The position numbers and the translations under genes were made by a program. A DNA stretch of 64,000 bases from an uncultured Bacilli bacterium (GTDB taxonomy: Bacteria > Bacillota_I > Bacilli_A > RF39 > UBA660), in assembly GCA_934130005.1 (NCBI GenBank), contig CAKOXD010000005.1, positions 1 to 64,000 on the forward strand, written 5' to 3'. This document shows, one piece after another, positions 32,940 to 42,216 of the stretch; the stretch's first letter is position 1; every line of letters starts with the position of its first letter. Under the pieces are notes generated by a model. The model worked only from the letters and a program-made list of their open reading frames with translations. It had not been told where the DNA came from and made no database searches.

Positions 32940-33515
32940 TTACCTCGTTTTATTTTTATTTTTTATTTTACATTCAAAATATAGTACATTATATTTATCC
33001 TTTTCTATTAAATTTCCACCAAATTTTTCTATTGTTTTAATTGAAGGAATATTTTCTATTGTTGTTGTTATTATTATTTTTTCTTTGTTTAATTCTTCTA
33101 TTTTTTTGCTTATTAAGTTTAATGCTTTATATGCATATGAATGATGCCTATATTGTTCTTCTATTAAATATCCTATATCTCCTATTCTTTTAATACTGTT
33201 ATTGTTTCTATAAACTATATATCCTATATTTATCTTAGTTTTACTTAAATATATATCATAATAATATTCATCTTCATTAGATTTATTTTCTATGTAATAT
33301 AAATCTATTGATTCATCTTTATATGTTGGTCCTTTTATAAACATTAATTCATTTTGTAATCTTCTTATTTCATTTGAAATTTCAAAAACTCTTGGTAAAA
33401 GGATAATTGATTCCATAAATTTACCATTTCTATCTAATTCATTTATCTTTTTATTTATTTTTTCTTCTTCTTCTTTTAATTTCTTTATTTGTTCATTATA
33501 TTCTTGGACATTCAT
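32940..33515 (-). CDS. GNAT-like acetyltransferase with N-terminal coiled coil
   Basis: A 191-residue protein (from ATG 33515). Residues 1-65 are a charged coiled coil (EEYNEQIKKLKEEEEKINKK-like), then an acetyltransferase fold: IGYIVYRNNNSIKRIGDIGY, the acetyl-CoA loop EEQYRHHSYAYKALNLI, and NIPSIKTIEKFGG at the end. The glycine-rich loop is replaced by HHSYA, which is unusual and could weaken cofactor binding. A GTG 12 nt upstream is an alternative start. First gene of the group with the 84-residue protein and the RNB protein. Confidence 0.75.
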   Translation of the reverse strand: MNVQEYNEQIKKLKEEEEKINKKINELDRNGKFMESIILLPRVFEISNEIRRLQNELMFIKGPTYKDESIDLYYIENKSNEDEYYYDIYLSKTKINIGYIVYRNNNSIKRIGDIGYLIEEQYRHHSYAYKALNLISKKIEELNKEKIIITTTIENIPSIKTIEKFGGNLIEKDKYNVLYFECKIKNKNKTR

Positions 33516-33555
33516 ATAATCACACACTTTTCTACTTTTAATATATCATAAATAA

Positions 33556-33584
33556 ATAAAAATGGAAAGTTATTCTTCCCATTT
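33556..33584 (-). terminator. Phosphoketolase terminator
   Basis: Stem AAATGGAAA/TTCCCATTT (33560-33568 with 33576-33584, one G-T pair); the stop TAA (33570-33572) lies in the loop; T-rich on the minus strand. Confidence 0.6.
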
Positions 33585-35909
33585 AAAATTTCTAATCTCT
33601 TCCATATCAATTCCATTTTCATTTATATATTTTTTATGTTCTACTAATTTTGTTTTACACCATTCTACTAAAGATGCTCCTCTATTACCTAGACTTGGTA
33701 AATATTTTATTGCATCTATTACTAAATGATATCTATCTAATTCATTTTGAACTCTCATATCAAATGGAGTTGTTATAGTTCCTTCTTCTTTATATCCATG
33801 TACATGTAAATCTTTATTTTCTCTATTATATGTAAGTTGATGAATTAATGATGGGTATCCATGGAATGCGAATATTATTGGTTTATTTTTTGTAAATAAC
33901 ATATTATAATCTTCATCTGTTAATCCATGTGGATGTTTTAAATTTGATTCTAATCTCATTAAATCAATTACATTAACTACCCTTATTTTTAGTTCAGGAA
34001 AATTTTGCCTTAGTATTTTAGTTGCAGCAAGTGTTTCTAATGTTGGGGTATCTCCAGCACATGCCATTACTATATCAGGTTCTTCATTTTGATCGTTACT
34101 TGCGAATTTCCATATTCCTACACCTTCATAGCAATGTCTATATGCTTCGTCCATTGTTAACCATTGTGGTCTTTCATGTTTACTTGCGACTATCACATTT
34201 ATATAATTTTTTGTTTTTATACAATGATCAAAGCAAGCAATTAAACAGTTTGCATCTGGTGGCAAGTATATTCTTACTGTATCTGATTTTTTTGTTACAA
34301 TATGGTTTAAAAATCCTGGATCTTGATGTGTATATCCATTATGGTCTTGTTGCCAGCAATGAGAAGATAATATTAAATTTAATGATGCGATTGGTGCTCT
34401 CCATGGCAATTGTTTTGTTACTTTTAACCATTTTGCATGTTGACTTACCATTGAATCTACTATTCTTATAAATGCTTCATATGAATCAAAAAAACCATGA
34501 CGTCCTGTAAGAAGATAACCTTCTAGTGCTCCTTCACAAAAATGTTCTGATAAATATGAGTCAATTACTCTTCCTTCTTTTGCTAGGTAATCATCTCCTA
34601 ATATTATTTTGTCATTCCATTTCCTGTTTGTTACTTCAAATACTTTTGTTAATCTATTAGATGCAGTTTCATCTGGAGCAAATAATCTAAAGTTTTTATT
34701 TCTTTTGTTTAAAACTAATAAATCTCTTACATATTCCCCTAATTTTCGCATATCTTCAGCATCTACACTACCTGGTTTTTCTAGTTTTACGCCATATTTT
34801 CTAAAGTCTGGTGTTCTTAATTCTTCTAGTAATAATCCCCCATTAGCATGAGGATTTGCACCCATTCTACTTCTTCCTTTTGGTGCTAATTCTTTTAAAT
34901 CTTTTCTTAATTTTCCATTTGAGTCAAATAGTTCTTCTGGTTTATAACTTTTTAACCATTTTTCTAGTAATCTTAATTTTTCTTCATTATCTATTGTAAT
35001 AGGTACTTGATGTGCTCTAAATGAATTTTCTATCATTAAATCATCTACATATTTTGGTCCTGTCCATCCTTTTGGGGTTCTAAGTATTATCATTGGCCAA
35101 AATCTTCTCTGACTTATATTATTGATTCTAGACTCTTTCCAAATAAATTTTATATCTTTTATTACTTGATCCATTACTTCCATCATTTTTTGGTGCATTA
35201 TATATGGATCACTTCCTTCAACATAATAAGGATTCCATCCTAGACCTCTAAAATATGAATCTAATTCTTTTTTTGATATTCTTGATAATACTGTTGGATT
35301 AGCAATTTTATAACCATTTAAATGTAAGATTGGTAAAACTGCTCCATCTGTTTTTGGATTTATAAATTTATTTAAATTCCAACTAGTTGCTAGTGGTCCT
35401 GTTTCTGCTTCTCCATCTCCTACTACACATGCTGCTATTAATTCTTTATTATCTAGCACTGCTCCAAATGCATGTGAAAGACTATACCCAAGTTCTCCTC
35501 CTTCATTAATTGATCCTGGTGTTTCTGGGGCTACATGGCTTGAGATCCCCCCCGGAAAAGAGAACTGTTTAAATAGTTTTTTTAAACCTTCAGTATCTTC
35601 AGTTATTTCAGGATATATTTCACTATATGTTCCTTCTAAATAAACATTTGATACGATGGCATTTCCTCCATGACCTGGACCTGATACATATATCATATTT
35701 AGTTTATCTTTTTTTATTACTCTATTTAAATGTACATATATAAAGTTTTGACCTGGAACAGTTCCCCAGTGTCCTACTATTTTTTTCTTTATATCACTAA
35801 ATTCTAGTTTTCTTTTTAAAAGTGGATTATCTAATAAATATAATTGACACGCCGATAAGTAATTAGCTGCTCTAAAATATTCATCTATTTTTTTTATTTC
35901 TTCATTCAT
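33570..35909 (-). CDS. xfp: Xylulose-5-phosphate/fructose-6-phosphate phosphoketolase
   Basis: Thiamine-diphosphate enzyme that splits xylulose 5-phosphate (and often fructose 6-phosphate) with phosphate into acetyl phosphate and glyceraldehyde 3-phosphate or erythrose 4-phosphate. The 779 residues are standard. The ThDP/Mg motif is GDGEAETGPLATSWNLNK (near residue 165), GPGHGGNA (near 77) binds cofactor, and SSHCWQQDHNGYTHQDPGF (near 515) is a family signature. Supplies acetyl phosphate for ATP by acetate kinase, complementing Pfl. Monocistronic; ATG after AGGAGGGG. Confidence 0.97.
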   Translation of the reverse strand: MNEEIKKIDEYFRAANYLSACQLYLLDNPLLKRKLEFSDIKKKIVGHWGTVPGQNFIYVHLNRVIKKDKLNMIYVSGPGHGGNAIVSNVYLEGTYSEIYPEITEDTEGLKKLFKQFSFPGGISSHVAPETPGSINEGGELGYSLSHAFGAVLDNKELIAACVVGDGEAETGPLATSWNLNKFINPKTDGAVLPILHLNGYKIANPTVLSRISKKELDSYFRGLGWNPYYVEGSDPYIMHQKMMEVMDQVIKDIKFIWKESRINNISQRRFWPMIILRTPKGWTGPKYVDDLMIENSFRAHQVPITIDNEEKLRLLEKWLKSYKPEELFDSNGKLRKDLKELAPKGRSRMGANPHANGGLLLEELRTPDFRKYGVKLEKPGSVDAEDMRKLGEYVRDLLVLNKRNKNFRLFAPDETASNRLTKVFEVTNRKWNDKIILGDDYLAKEGRVIDSYLSEHFCEGALEGYLLTGRHGFFDSYEAFIRIVDSMVSQHAKWLKVTKQLPWRAPIASLNLILSSHCWQQDHNGYTHQDPGFLNHIVTKKSDTVRIYLPPDANCLIACFDHCIKTKNYINVIVASKHERPQWLTMDEAYRHCYEGVGIWKFASNDQNEEPDIVMACAGDTPTLETLAATKILRQNFPELKIRVVNVIDLMRLESNLKHPHGLTDEDYNMLFTKNKPIIFAFHGYPSLIHQLTYNRENKDLHVHGYKEEGTITTPFDMRVQNELDRYHLVIDAIKYLPSLGNRGASLVEWCKTKLVEHKKYINENGIDMEEIRNFKWEE

Positions 35910-35949
35910 TTATACCCCTCCTATTTTCTTATTTATTATATAACAAATA

Positions 35950-35982
35950 TAAAAAAAAATAAAGAGACTAGTCTCTTTATTT
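35950..35982 (-). terminator. hsp20-htpG operon terminator
   Basis: Near-perfect palindrome AAATAAAGAGAC / GTCTCTTTATTT (35957-35968, 35971-35982) followed by a long T-run on the minus strand; it contains the Hsp20 stop TAA (35977-35979). Confidence 0.85.
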
Positions 35983-36357
35983 TATTTCAATATTTTTTTT
36001 AGTTTCTTCTTCTAATTTTTTAGGTACTTTGATTTTTAATATTCCATTTGTAAATGATGCTTCACAAGCTTCTTCATCTACTTCTCCTAAATAAAATGAT
36101 CTTTGATATTTTCCATAATATCTTTCTCTTCTTAAATAGTTTTTATCCTTTTCTTCTTCTTCATCTTTTTTTTCGGCTGTTATTGTTAAATTTCCTTTAT
36201 TAAATTCAACATTTATATCTTCTTTTGAAAATCCTGGAATATCAGCTTCTATATGATATATATTATCTTTTTCATATATATCACATTTCATTTTATCACT
36301 TTCTTTAAATTCATCTAAAAAATTATCAAAAAATATTCTACTTGGTAACATAAACAT
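35977..36357 (-). CDS. hsp20: Small heat-shock protein Hsp20
   Basis: A 126-residue alpha-crystallin-type chaperone that holds unfolding proteins. The domain spans about 25-118: YHIEADIPGFSKEDINVEFN, LTITAEKKDEEEEKD, FYLGEVDEEACEASFTNGIL. In place of the C-terminal IxI motif it ends KNIEIK, which fits I-x-I. It starts 7 nt after the htpG stop with AAAGGAGG, so it is co-transcribed with htpG under the CIRCE-bearing promoter at 38222-38263. Confidence 0.93.
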   Translation of the reverse strand: MFMLPSRIFFDNFLDEFKESDKMKCDIYEKDNIYHIEADIPGFSKEDINVEFNKGNLTITAEKKDEEEEKDKNYLRRERYYGKYQRSFYLGEVDEEACEASFTNGILKIKVPKKLEEETKKNIEIK

Positions 36358-36364
36358 TCCTCCT

Positions 36365-38182
36365 TTATTTTATCATTATGTCACATATTAGGTTGCTTAT
36401 CTCTGTTGGGTTTTCTATTTCTAAGCCATCTATTAATTTTGCCATATCATATAATACTTTGGCATAATTTAATAGTTCTTTTTTATCGTTTTTGTATAAT
36501 TCTTGTAATTTGTTTTTTATTTTATGATTTTCATTTATTTCAAGTATTGTTTCTGCTTTTACATTTTCACTATTTGGCATTGCTTTTAATACTTGTTCCA
36601 TCTTAGTTGAAATTTCTCCTTTTGTTTTTAAACATACAGGATGACTTTTTAATTTTCCTGTAAATCTTACTTCAGATATATTTAATTTTTCTTTTAAATA
36701 ATCTAACATTTCTTTATTTTCTTCATTTAATTTTTTTGTTGTTTCCTTTTCTTTTTCTGTTTCTAAATCAAGATTTTCATCACATACGTTTACAAATTTT
36801 TTATTATCATAATTATTTAACATATTAATTGTAAATTCGTCTATGTAATCTGTTAAGTAAAGAATGTCATAGCCTTTTTCTTTTACTTGTTCTACTTGTG
36901 GCATAGAGTCAATTTTAGATATTGATTCTCCACTTGCATAATATATAAAGTTTTCTTTTGATTCTTCTGTATATTCTTTTAATGTTATTAATTTTTTCTT
37001 TTTATTTGAATAGAACATTATTAAATTTTTTAATTTATCTTTATCTATTCCATAATTATTATAAACACCAAATTTTAGTTGTATACCAAAAATTTTATAA
37101 AATTTTATATATTCTTCTCTTTCTTGTTCAAGCATATTATGAAGTTCTTTTAAAACTTTCGCTTCTATATTTTTTTCTATTACTTTTAAACTTTTTGTTT
37201 GTTGCAACATTTCTCTTGATATATTTAATGATATATCTTCTGTATCTACAACTCCTTTTACAAATGATAAGTAGTCAGGTAATAAATCACTACATTTTTC
37301 CATTATAAGTACACCATTTGAATATAAATTTAATCCTTTTTCATATTCTTTTGTATAAAAATCATATGGTGCATGTGATGGAATAAATAATATTGAATTA
37401 TAACTTATTACACCTTCAACATTTGTATGAATTACTTTAAGTGGTTTTTCATAGTCATAAAACTTATCTGTATAAAAATCATTATATTCTTCTTCTTTTA
37501 TTTTGTTTTTATTTCTTTTCCATAAAGGAATCATACTATTTAATGTTTCTTGTTTTTCATTTATATCCATTATAATTGGATAACTTATATAATCCGAATA
37601 TTTTTTTACTAATTCTTTTATTTTATATTCCTCTAAATATTCACTATATTTTACATCTTCTGTATCTGCTTTTATATGTAATATAATATCTGTTCCAATA
37701 TCTTCTTTTTGTTCTTTTGTTATTTGATATCCATCTATTCCTTTTGATATCCATTTATTTGAATTACCATCTAATGATTTTGATATTACTTCTATTTCAT
37801 CACTTACCATAAATGCTGAATAAAATCCTACACCAAATTGTCCTATAATATCAATTTTTTTAGAATCATTCATTTCTTTAAAGGATAGTGAACCACTTTT
37901 AGCTATAGTTCCTAAGTTGTTTTCTAACTCTTTTTCATTCATTCCTATTCCATTATCAGATATTTTTAGCAATCTATTTTCTTTATCTATATCTATTTTT
38001 ATTTTTAGATCACTTTTTTTTATTTTTATATTTTTGTCAGTTAAGGAGTGATAATACAATTTATCTAAAGCATCACTGGCATTTGATATTAATTCTCTTA
38101 GGAATATATCATTATTAGTGTAGATTGAATTTATCATTAAATCTAGCAATCTTTTTGATTCTGACTTGAACTGCTTTTTCAT
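36365..38182 (-). CDS. htpG: Hsp90-family chaperone HtpG
   Basis: ATP-dependent chaperone of 605 residues with the GHKL ATPase at the N-terminus: ELISNASDALDKL (contains the catalytic Glu and Asn), DNGIGM (near 77), GTIAKSGS and IGQFGVGFYSAFM. Middle and dimerisation domains follow. Length is normal. First gene of htpG-hsp20. Regulation is visible: a CIRCE operator overlaps the -35 box, and the 5' leader holds a hairpin with AGGAGG in its loop, before the real site AAAGGAGGAATGAG and ATG. Confidence 0.97.
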   Translation of the reverse strand: MKKQFKSESKRLLDLMINSIYTNNDIFLRELISNASDALDKLYYHSLTDKNIKIKKSDLKIKIDIDKENRLLKISDNGIGMNEKELENNLGTIAKSGSLSFKEMNDSKKIDIIGQFGVGFYSAFMVSDEIEVISKSLDGNSNKWISKGIDGYQITKEQKEDIGTDIILHIKADTEDVKYSEYLEEYKIKELVKKYSDYISYPIIMDINEKQETLNSMIPLWKRNKNKIKEEEYNDFYTDKFYDYEKPLKVIHTNVEGVISYNSILFIPSHAPYDFYTKEYEKGLNLYSNGVLIMEKCSDLLPDYLSFVKGVVDTEDISLNISREMLQQTKSLKVIEKNIEAKVLKELHNMLEQEREEYIKFYKIFGIQLKFGVYNNYGIDKDKLKNLIMFYSNKKKKLITLKEYTEESKENFIYYASGESISKIDSMPQVEQVKEKGYDILYLTDYIDEFTINMLNNYDNKKFVNVCDENLDLETEKEKETTKKLNEENKEMLDYLKEKLNISEVRFTGKLKSHPVCLKTKGEISTKMEQVLKAMPNSENVKAETILEINENHKIKNKLQELYKNDKKELLNYAKVLYDMAKLIDGLEIENPTEISNLICDIMIK

Positions 38183-38194
38183 CTCATTCCTCCT

Positions 38195-38217
38195 TTTGTT
38201 GATCCTCCTATCAACAA
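38195..38217 (-). promoter_or_regulatory. htpG 5'-leader hairpin displaying AGGAGG
   Basis: On the minus strand GTTGAT, loop AGGAGG, ATCAAC: a perfect 6-bp stem whose whole loop is a consensus Shine-Dalgarno. The predicted transcription start is at or next to the first base of this hairpin, and the working ribosome site AAAGGAGG follows immediately. Confidence 0.55.
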
Positions 38218-38221
38218 TTAT

Positions 38222-38250
38222 GTTATACCACTATTTTTAGCACTTGTCAA
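38222..38250 (-). promoter_or_regulatory. SigA promoter of htpG-hsp20
   Basis: On the minus strand consensus TTGACA (38250-38245), 17-nt spacer, TATAAC (38227-38222). The -35 box lies in the spacer of the CIRCE element. Confidence 0.85.
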
Positions 38251-38263
38251 TAGTGAGTGCTAA
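38237..38263. promoter_or_regulatory. CIRCE operator (HrcA site)
   Basis: TTAGCACTT (38237-38245), 9-nt spacer, GAGTGCTAA (38255-38263). One mismatch to the consensus TTAGCACTC-N9-GAGTGCTAA. HrcA bound here would block the -35 box. Confidence 0.92.
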
Positions 38264-38270
38264 AGAATGT

Positions 38271-38300
38271 AAAAAAAATAAAGATTTTATCCTTTATTTT
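38271..38300 (-). terminator. Terminator of the lipoprotein gene
   Basis: AAATAAAG (38276-38283) with CTTTATTT (38292-38299) and a T-run on the minus strand, directly past the stop at 38301. It separates this gene from the htpG promoter. Confidence 0.75.
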
Positions 38301-38684
38301 TTATTTTACTATACTATATTCAATACTAGCTGCATTAGTTAAATCTATATCAGATTTTGTTTCTATGGTTTTTGTTGTTCCATTTTCTACTGGTTCTTTT
38401 ACAGAATCTGTTATTTCTTTTATTATATTTCCATTATTATCTATTATTTTCATTGTAAATTTTGAACCTTCATAAGTATATCCTGTATTATTTATTATTG
38501 TAGTTTTTATTATATTATTATTTATTCCTACATTTATAAATTCCAATCCTTCGTATTTTTGATCTTTTACCACTGTTTCTTTTTCTACGTTTGGTTTTGG
38601 TGTTGATTTTTTATTACATCCACATCCTGTTATTAATATTAAACTTAAGAAAAGTGATAGTGTTATTATTACTTTATTTTTCAT
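38301..38684 (-). CDS. Small lipoprotein
   Basis: A 127-residue precursor with a signal sequence and lipobox LITGC (Cys21), followed by CNKKSTPKP. The mature domain (about 45-127) has a beta-sandwich look (IKTTIINNTGYTYEGSKFTM, IIDNNGNIIKEI), as in FxLYD-like immunoglobulin-type lipoproteins. It starts 14 nt after the pilin-like gene stop with its own AAAGGAG site, so it may be co-transcribed with it. Function unknown; perhaps an envelope partner of the pilin-like protein. Confidence 0.82.
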   Translation of the reverse strand: MKNKVIITLSLFLSLILITGCGCNKKSTPKPNVEKETVVKDQKYEGLEFINVGINNNIIKTTIINNTGYTYEGSKFTMKIIDNNGNIIKEITDSVKEPVENGTTKTIETKSDIDLTNAASIEYSIVK

Positions 38685-38698
38685 ATTTTATTCTCCTT

Positions 38699-40594
38699 TT
38701 AAGGTAATACATATGGATCACTACTTGTTCCTGTACCAGTTGCTGTTAACCCTGACTTTAAAGTTAATATTGGGCGAACTGATAATTGTTGAGAAGCTGA
38801 TCCACCATTTAAAATAACATTACCAATATCTATATTTCCACTCATTATACTTCTACTAGAAAAATACCAATCTTGATTATCAGAACTCTTATATTCATAA
38901 TAACGAGATGCCAACCAATAGTCTCCTTGTTTTGTTTTATTTGAAATATTTGCTTTTAAAGTTCCTAATGCTTTATTTACTAAATTAGTATCATTTTCAT
39001 ATAATGTATCTCCACCACCTTGACTTTCTTTTGGATTACAACTTTCTCCGGTTGAACATGACCATGGCGCAACAGTAATTGTAGAGTCAAAAATACTTGT
39101 TGTATCTGTTAAATATTCTGTCTGGCCATTGTATCCCATATGTCTTGTACTTTTTACATATTTTGTATTTGTATATTGGCTTGCTATTTCGTTTAAATAT
39201 CCTACATAGTTAATATATCCAGTTTTTGATTGAAAAGCTATAGTTAAACTTGATACATTTTCTGATACTACTTCTATTGTTCCATCATTATTTATTTTTA
39301 TTACTCTCCATATATTTAATTCACTTGGATTAAGTATAAAATTCCCACCATTTCCTGTTTTGGTTACATCAATCGTATATGATGTGGATGTTGGAGTCAT
39401 TTTTACATAATCTCCAATTTTTATTTTGTCAGATAATGTAGGATTTCTTACTGTTATGTTATAATTTTTACTTACAGAAGTATAATTTTTTGAAGACGCT
39501 GATGTGATTGTTATGTTAGCAGTTCCTACTTCTATTCCTTTTATTGTTATCGTTGTTTCATTTATAGAACATGTTGCGACTGTTGAATTGCTTGTTGAAC
39601 AGCTTAATTCTCCAGAGGCATTACTTGCTTTAATTGTTGTAGTTAAACCTTTTGATATTGTTCCGTTTGTTTCTGATATTGCTAGTGTTCCTTCTTTTTT
39701 ATTTATTGTTACTGTCTTACTTCCAGTTACTGTTTTATATCCATCTTTACTTACTTCATAATAAATTTTATATGTTCCCGCATCTATATATGTTGGGCTT
39801 TCTTCTAAATTATATGTTCCTTCCTCTACTCCATATTTTATTGTTGCTCCACTACTTGTTACTGTTATTCCATGAGCTTTACCATCATATTCTCCTACAT
39901 AATCACTTGCTGTTATACTTAATAATCCTTTTGCTGTATTTACTAAATATGCTGCTTTTCCCTCTGTATATTCTTCTGTTTCTTCTGATTTTATTGTTAA
40001 TGTTGCTTGACCTTCTTCTTTTCCTGCTGTTATTGTTATTATATTTTCTGTTACTTTGCAAGTTGCTACTTTTTCATTATCTGATTCACATGTTATTTTT
40101 CCTTTACTTGGATTTTCTAGCACTTCTATTGTTTTGCTTTCTGGATATGTATATTGTCCATTTGTACTTGATAATACTACTTTTCCTGTTTTTTTAAACG
40201 ATTCTTTTGTACATGTTCCATTTACTTCTGCTTTTTTTGAATCATATTCTATACTATATCCATCTATACATAAATTTGATTTTTTTACTCTTCCTTTTTC
40301 TATTGTTATTATTCCGCTTGTGGGTTTTGTTCCTTTTAAATTTACTTTATCATTTATTTTAGTAATATCTATATCATTTCCATCTTCTATTAGTGGATAT
40401 TTATTTTTATTTATCATATTCATCGAATTATTATATTCAACTGCTTCTATATATCCGTATGCACTATCTACTGCTGCACTTTTTCTTGCATTATTTATCA
40501 TGTTTAATATTATTGGTGTTGCAATTAATGCGATGATTGCTAGTATTACTATGACCGCTAAAAGTTCTATTAATGTAAATCCTTTTTTATTCAT
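38699..40594 (-). CDS. Very long type IV pilin-like surface protein
   Basis: A 631-residue protein that opens with a type IV prepilin signal: MNKKG, cleavage, FTLIELLAVIVILAIIALI, with Glu at mature position 5. After the helix come two Ig-like Big_2-type repeats (about 125-215 and 305-385, each with a Cys pair as in ITCESDNEKVATCKV), an MBG-type domain between them (YDGKAHGITVTSSGATIKYG, IDAGTYKIYYEVS), and a C-terminal module (about 395-631) with WRVIKINNDGTIEVVS and GTGTSSDPYVLP at the end. Ordinary pilins are 120-200 residues. No pilus assembly gene is in the window. Likely adhesive or minor pilin. The C-terminal module is also found in the protein at 9699-10805. Confidence 0.85.
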   Translation of the reverse strand: MNKKGFTLIELLAVIVILAIIALIATPIILNMINNARKSAAVDSAYGYIEAVEYNNSMNMINKNKYPLIEDGNDIDITKINDKVNLKGTKPTSGIITIEKGRVKKSNLCIDGYSIEYDSKKAEVNGTCTKESFKKTGKVVLSSTNGQYTYPESKTIEVLENPSKGKITCESDNEKVATCKVTENIITITAGKEEGQATLTIKSEETEEYTEGKAAYLVNTAKGLLSITASDYVGEYDGKAHGITVTSSGATIKYGVEEGTYNLEESPTYIDAGTYKIYYEVSKDGYKTVTGSKTVTINKKEGTLAISETNGTISKGLTTTIKASNASGELSCSTSNSTVATCSINETTITIKGIEVGTANITITSASSKNYTSVSKNYNITVRNPTLSDKIKIGDYVKMTPTSTSYTIDVTKTGNGGNFILNPSELNIWRVIKINNDGTIEVVSENVSSLTIAFQSKTGYINYVGYLNEIASQYTNTKYVKSTRHMGYNGQTEYLTDTTSIFDSTITVAPWSCSTGESCNPKESQGGGDTLYENDTNLVNKALGTLKANISNKTKQGDYWLASRYYEYKSSDNQDWYFSSRSIMSGNIDIGNVILNGGSASQQLSVRPILTLKSGLTATGTGTSSDPYVLP

Positions 40595-40626
40595 TTTATC
40601 ACTCTTCCTATTATATATAGTATAGT

Positions 40627-40657
40627 AAAGAAAATAGCTTTTTTCAAGCTATTTTTT
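40627..40657 (-). terminator. UbiB operon terminator
   Basis: AAAATAGCTT (40631-40640) pairs with AAGCTATTTT (40646-40655); T-rich on the minus strand; directly at the UbiB stop. Confidence 0.75.
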
Positions 40658-42215
40658 ATTTATTCTTTATTTTAGATATTACCATTTTATAAAATAACCA
40701 TAATGTAAATATAATAGATAAAATTATATATATATAATAAATATTTGATTCTCTACTATTATCTAACATTGTCATTATACTTATTCCAAGAATAAGTGCT
40801 ACATCTAATATTGTAATTATTATTTGATATAAAATATTTTCTATTTTTTGTAATTGATGTTTTGAATCATTTAACTCTATATTAAATTTTAATTCTCCAT
40901 TATTTATACCTTTTAAGATACTTAATGTTTCACTTGGTATAGATATTATATCATTACTACCTTTTGCTATTTTATAACCAATTTCTTTTATATTGTCTTC
41001 AGTTATTATTTTGTTTAAACTTAGTCTATTTTTTAAGACTTCTATTAAGTTAACATCTGGATTTATTTCCTCTATTGTCCCTTCTATTACAACTATTCCT
41101 CTAATAAGCATTGTAATATCTTTTGGTAGTTTTATTTTATTTTCATTTAATAATGAAAACATTTCTTTTGCAAATTCTTTTATATTAATATTTTTTATTT
41201 CTGTTGTTTTATTTTTATCTAATACTAACTTTATATCTGATTTTAATTTCATATAATTAATTTCTTCATCTTTTACATTTAGTATTTTTAAAATATGTGC
41301 AATATCATCTATATCATTTTTTAGAATTGCTACTATACACTTATTTAATAAATCTTTATTTCTATTTGATAGTCTTCCCATCATTCCAAAATCTAAATAA
41401 ACTATTTTTCCATCTTGTATTTTTATATTGTCTGAATGAGGATCTGCATGATAAAAGCCATCATCTATCGCTTGTTTTATATAATTATCTGCTAGTTTAA
41501 GTGTTACTTCTTTTAAATCATATCCTAACTTTATTAATTTTTCTTTTTCACTTATAAGAGGGGCATCTATAAATTCCATAACTAATATATGTCTTGTTGT
41601 ATATTCTTTATATATTTTTATTCCTTTTATATAAGATATATCTTTATTATTTTCACTAAATTCTTCTATATGTTTTGCCTCTATTAAGAAATCCATTTCT
41701 TCTTTAGCTGTTTCATACATTTCATCTATTAAACTTTTTATATCAATAACATTTCCTAATATTTTATCAATTTGTAATATTGATATAGCTTTTTTTAAAA
41801 GTTTAGAATCTAATGTCATCATTTCATATATGTTTTTTCTTTGAATTTTTAAGGCAACTATTTCTCCATTTTTTAATTTTGCTTTGTGAATTTGAGCTAT
41901 AGAAGCTGATCCAATTGGTTTATTTTCTATTGCTAAAAATATTTCATTTTCTTTTCCTTTATATTCTTCATTTAATATTTCTTTTATTTGTTCTTCGTTC
42001 ATTGGAAGTACAGAACCTTTTAATTTTTTTAATTCTGTTATCATTTCTTCATTTAAAAGATCATTTCTTGAAGATAATATTTGACCCATTTTTATAAAAG
42101 TTGGACCTAATTCTTCTATTGTTTCTCTTATATTTTTAGGGCTTCTATCTTTTATTATGTTATGTTTTTTTATTATTTCTATTATTTCTTTTAATCTTTC
42201 TGTTTCGTTTTTCAT
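40656..42215 (-). CDS. ABC1/UbiB-family atypical kinase
   Basis: A 519-residue protein of the UbiB/ADCK family. The signature K-x-G-Q is at 42-45 (FIKMGQILSSR), followed by the Ala-rich loop IGSASIAQIHKA, catalytic lysine in VALKIQRKN, HADPHSDNIKI (catalytic loop) and YLDFGMMGRL (DFG-like). Two transmembrane segments lie at the C-terminus (about 465-515). Family members affect ubiquinone biosynthesis or lipid and isoprenoid homeostasis; no quinone pathway is seen nearby in this fermenter. It starts 1 nt after the phasin-like gene. Confidence 0.92.
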   Translation of the reverse strand: MKNETERLKEIIEIIKKHNIIKDRSPKNIRETIEELGPTFIKMGQILSSRNDLLNEEMITELKKLKGSVLPMNEEQIKEILNEEYKGKENEIFLAIENKPIGSASIAQIHKAKLKNGEIVALKIQRKNIYEMMTLDSKLLKKAISILQIDKILGNVIDIKSLIDEMYETAKEEMDFLIEAKHIEEFSENNKDISYIKGIKIYKEYTTRHILVMEFIDAPLISEKEKLIKLGYDLKEVTLKLADNYIKQAIDDGFYHADPHSDNIKIQDGKIVYLDFGMMGRLSNRNKDLLNKCIVAILKNDIDDIAHILKILNVKDEEINYMKLKSDIKLVLDKNKTTEIKNINIKEFAKEMFSLLNENKIKLPKDITMLIRGIVVIEGTIEEINPDVNLIEVLKNRLSLNKIITEDNIKEIGYKIAKGSNDIISIPSETLSILKGINNGELKFNIELNDSKHQLQKIENILYQIIITILDVALILGISIMTMLDNSRESNIYYIYIILSIIFTLWLFYKMVISKIKNK

Positions 42216-42216
42216 A

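Noticed and set aside
39652..40197. Long hydrophobic open frames opposite the pilin-like gene.
   Set aside because: They are antisense to a clearly coding gene; their Leu/Phe-rich make-up comes from AT-rich complement DNA.
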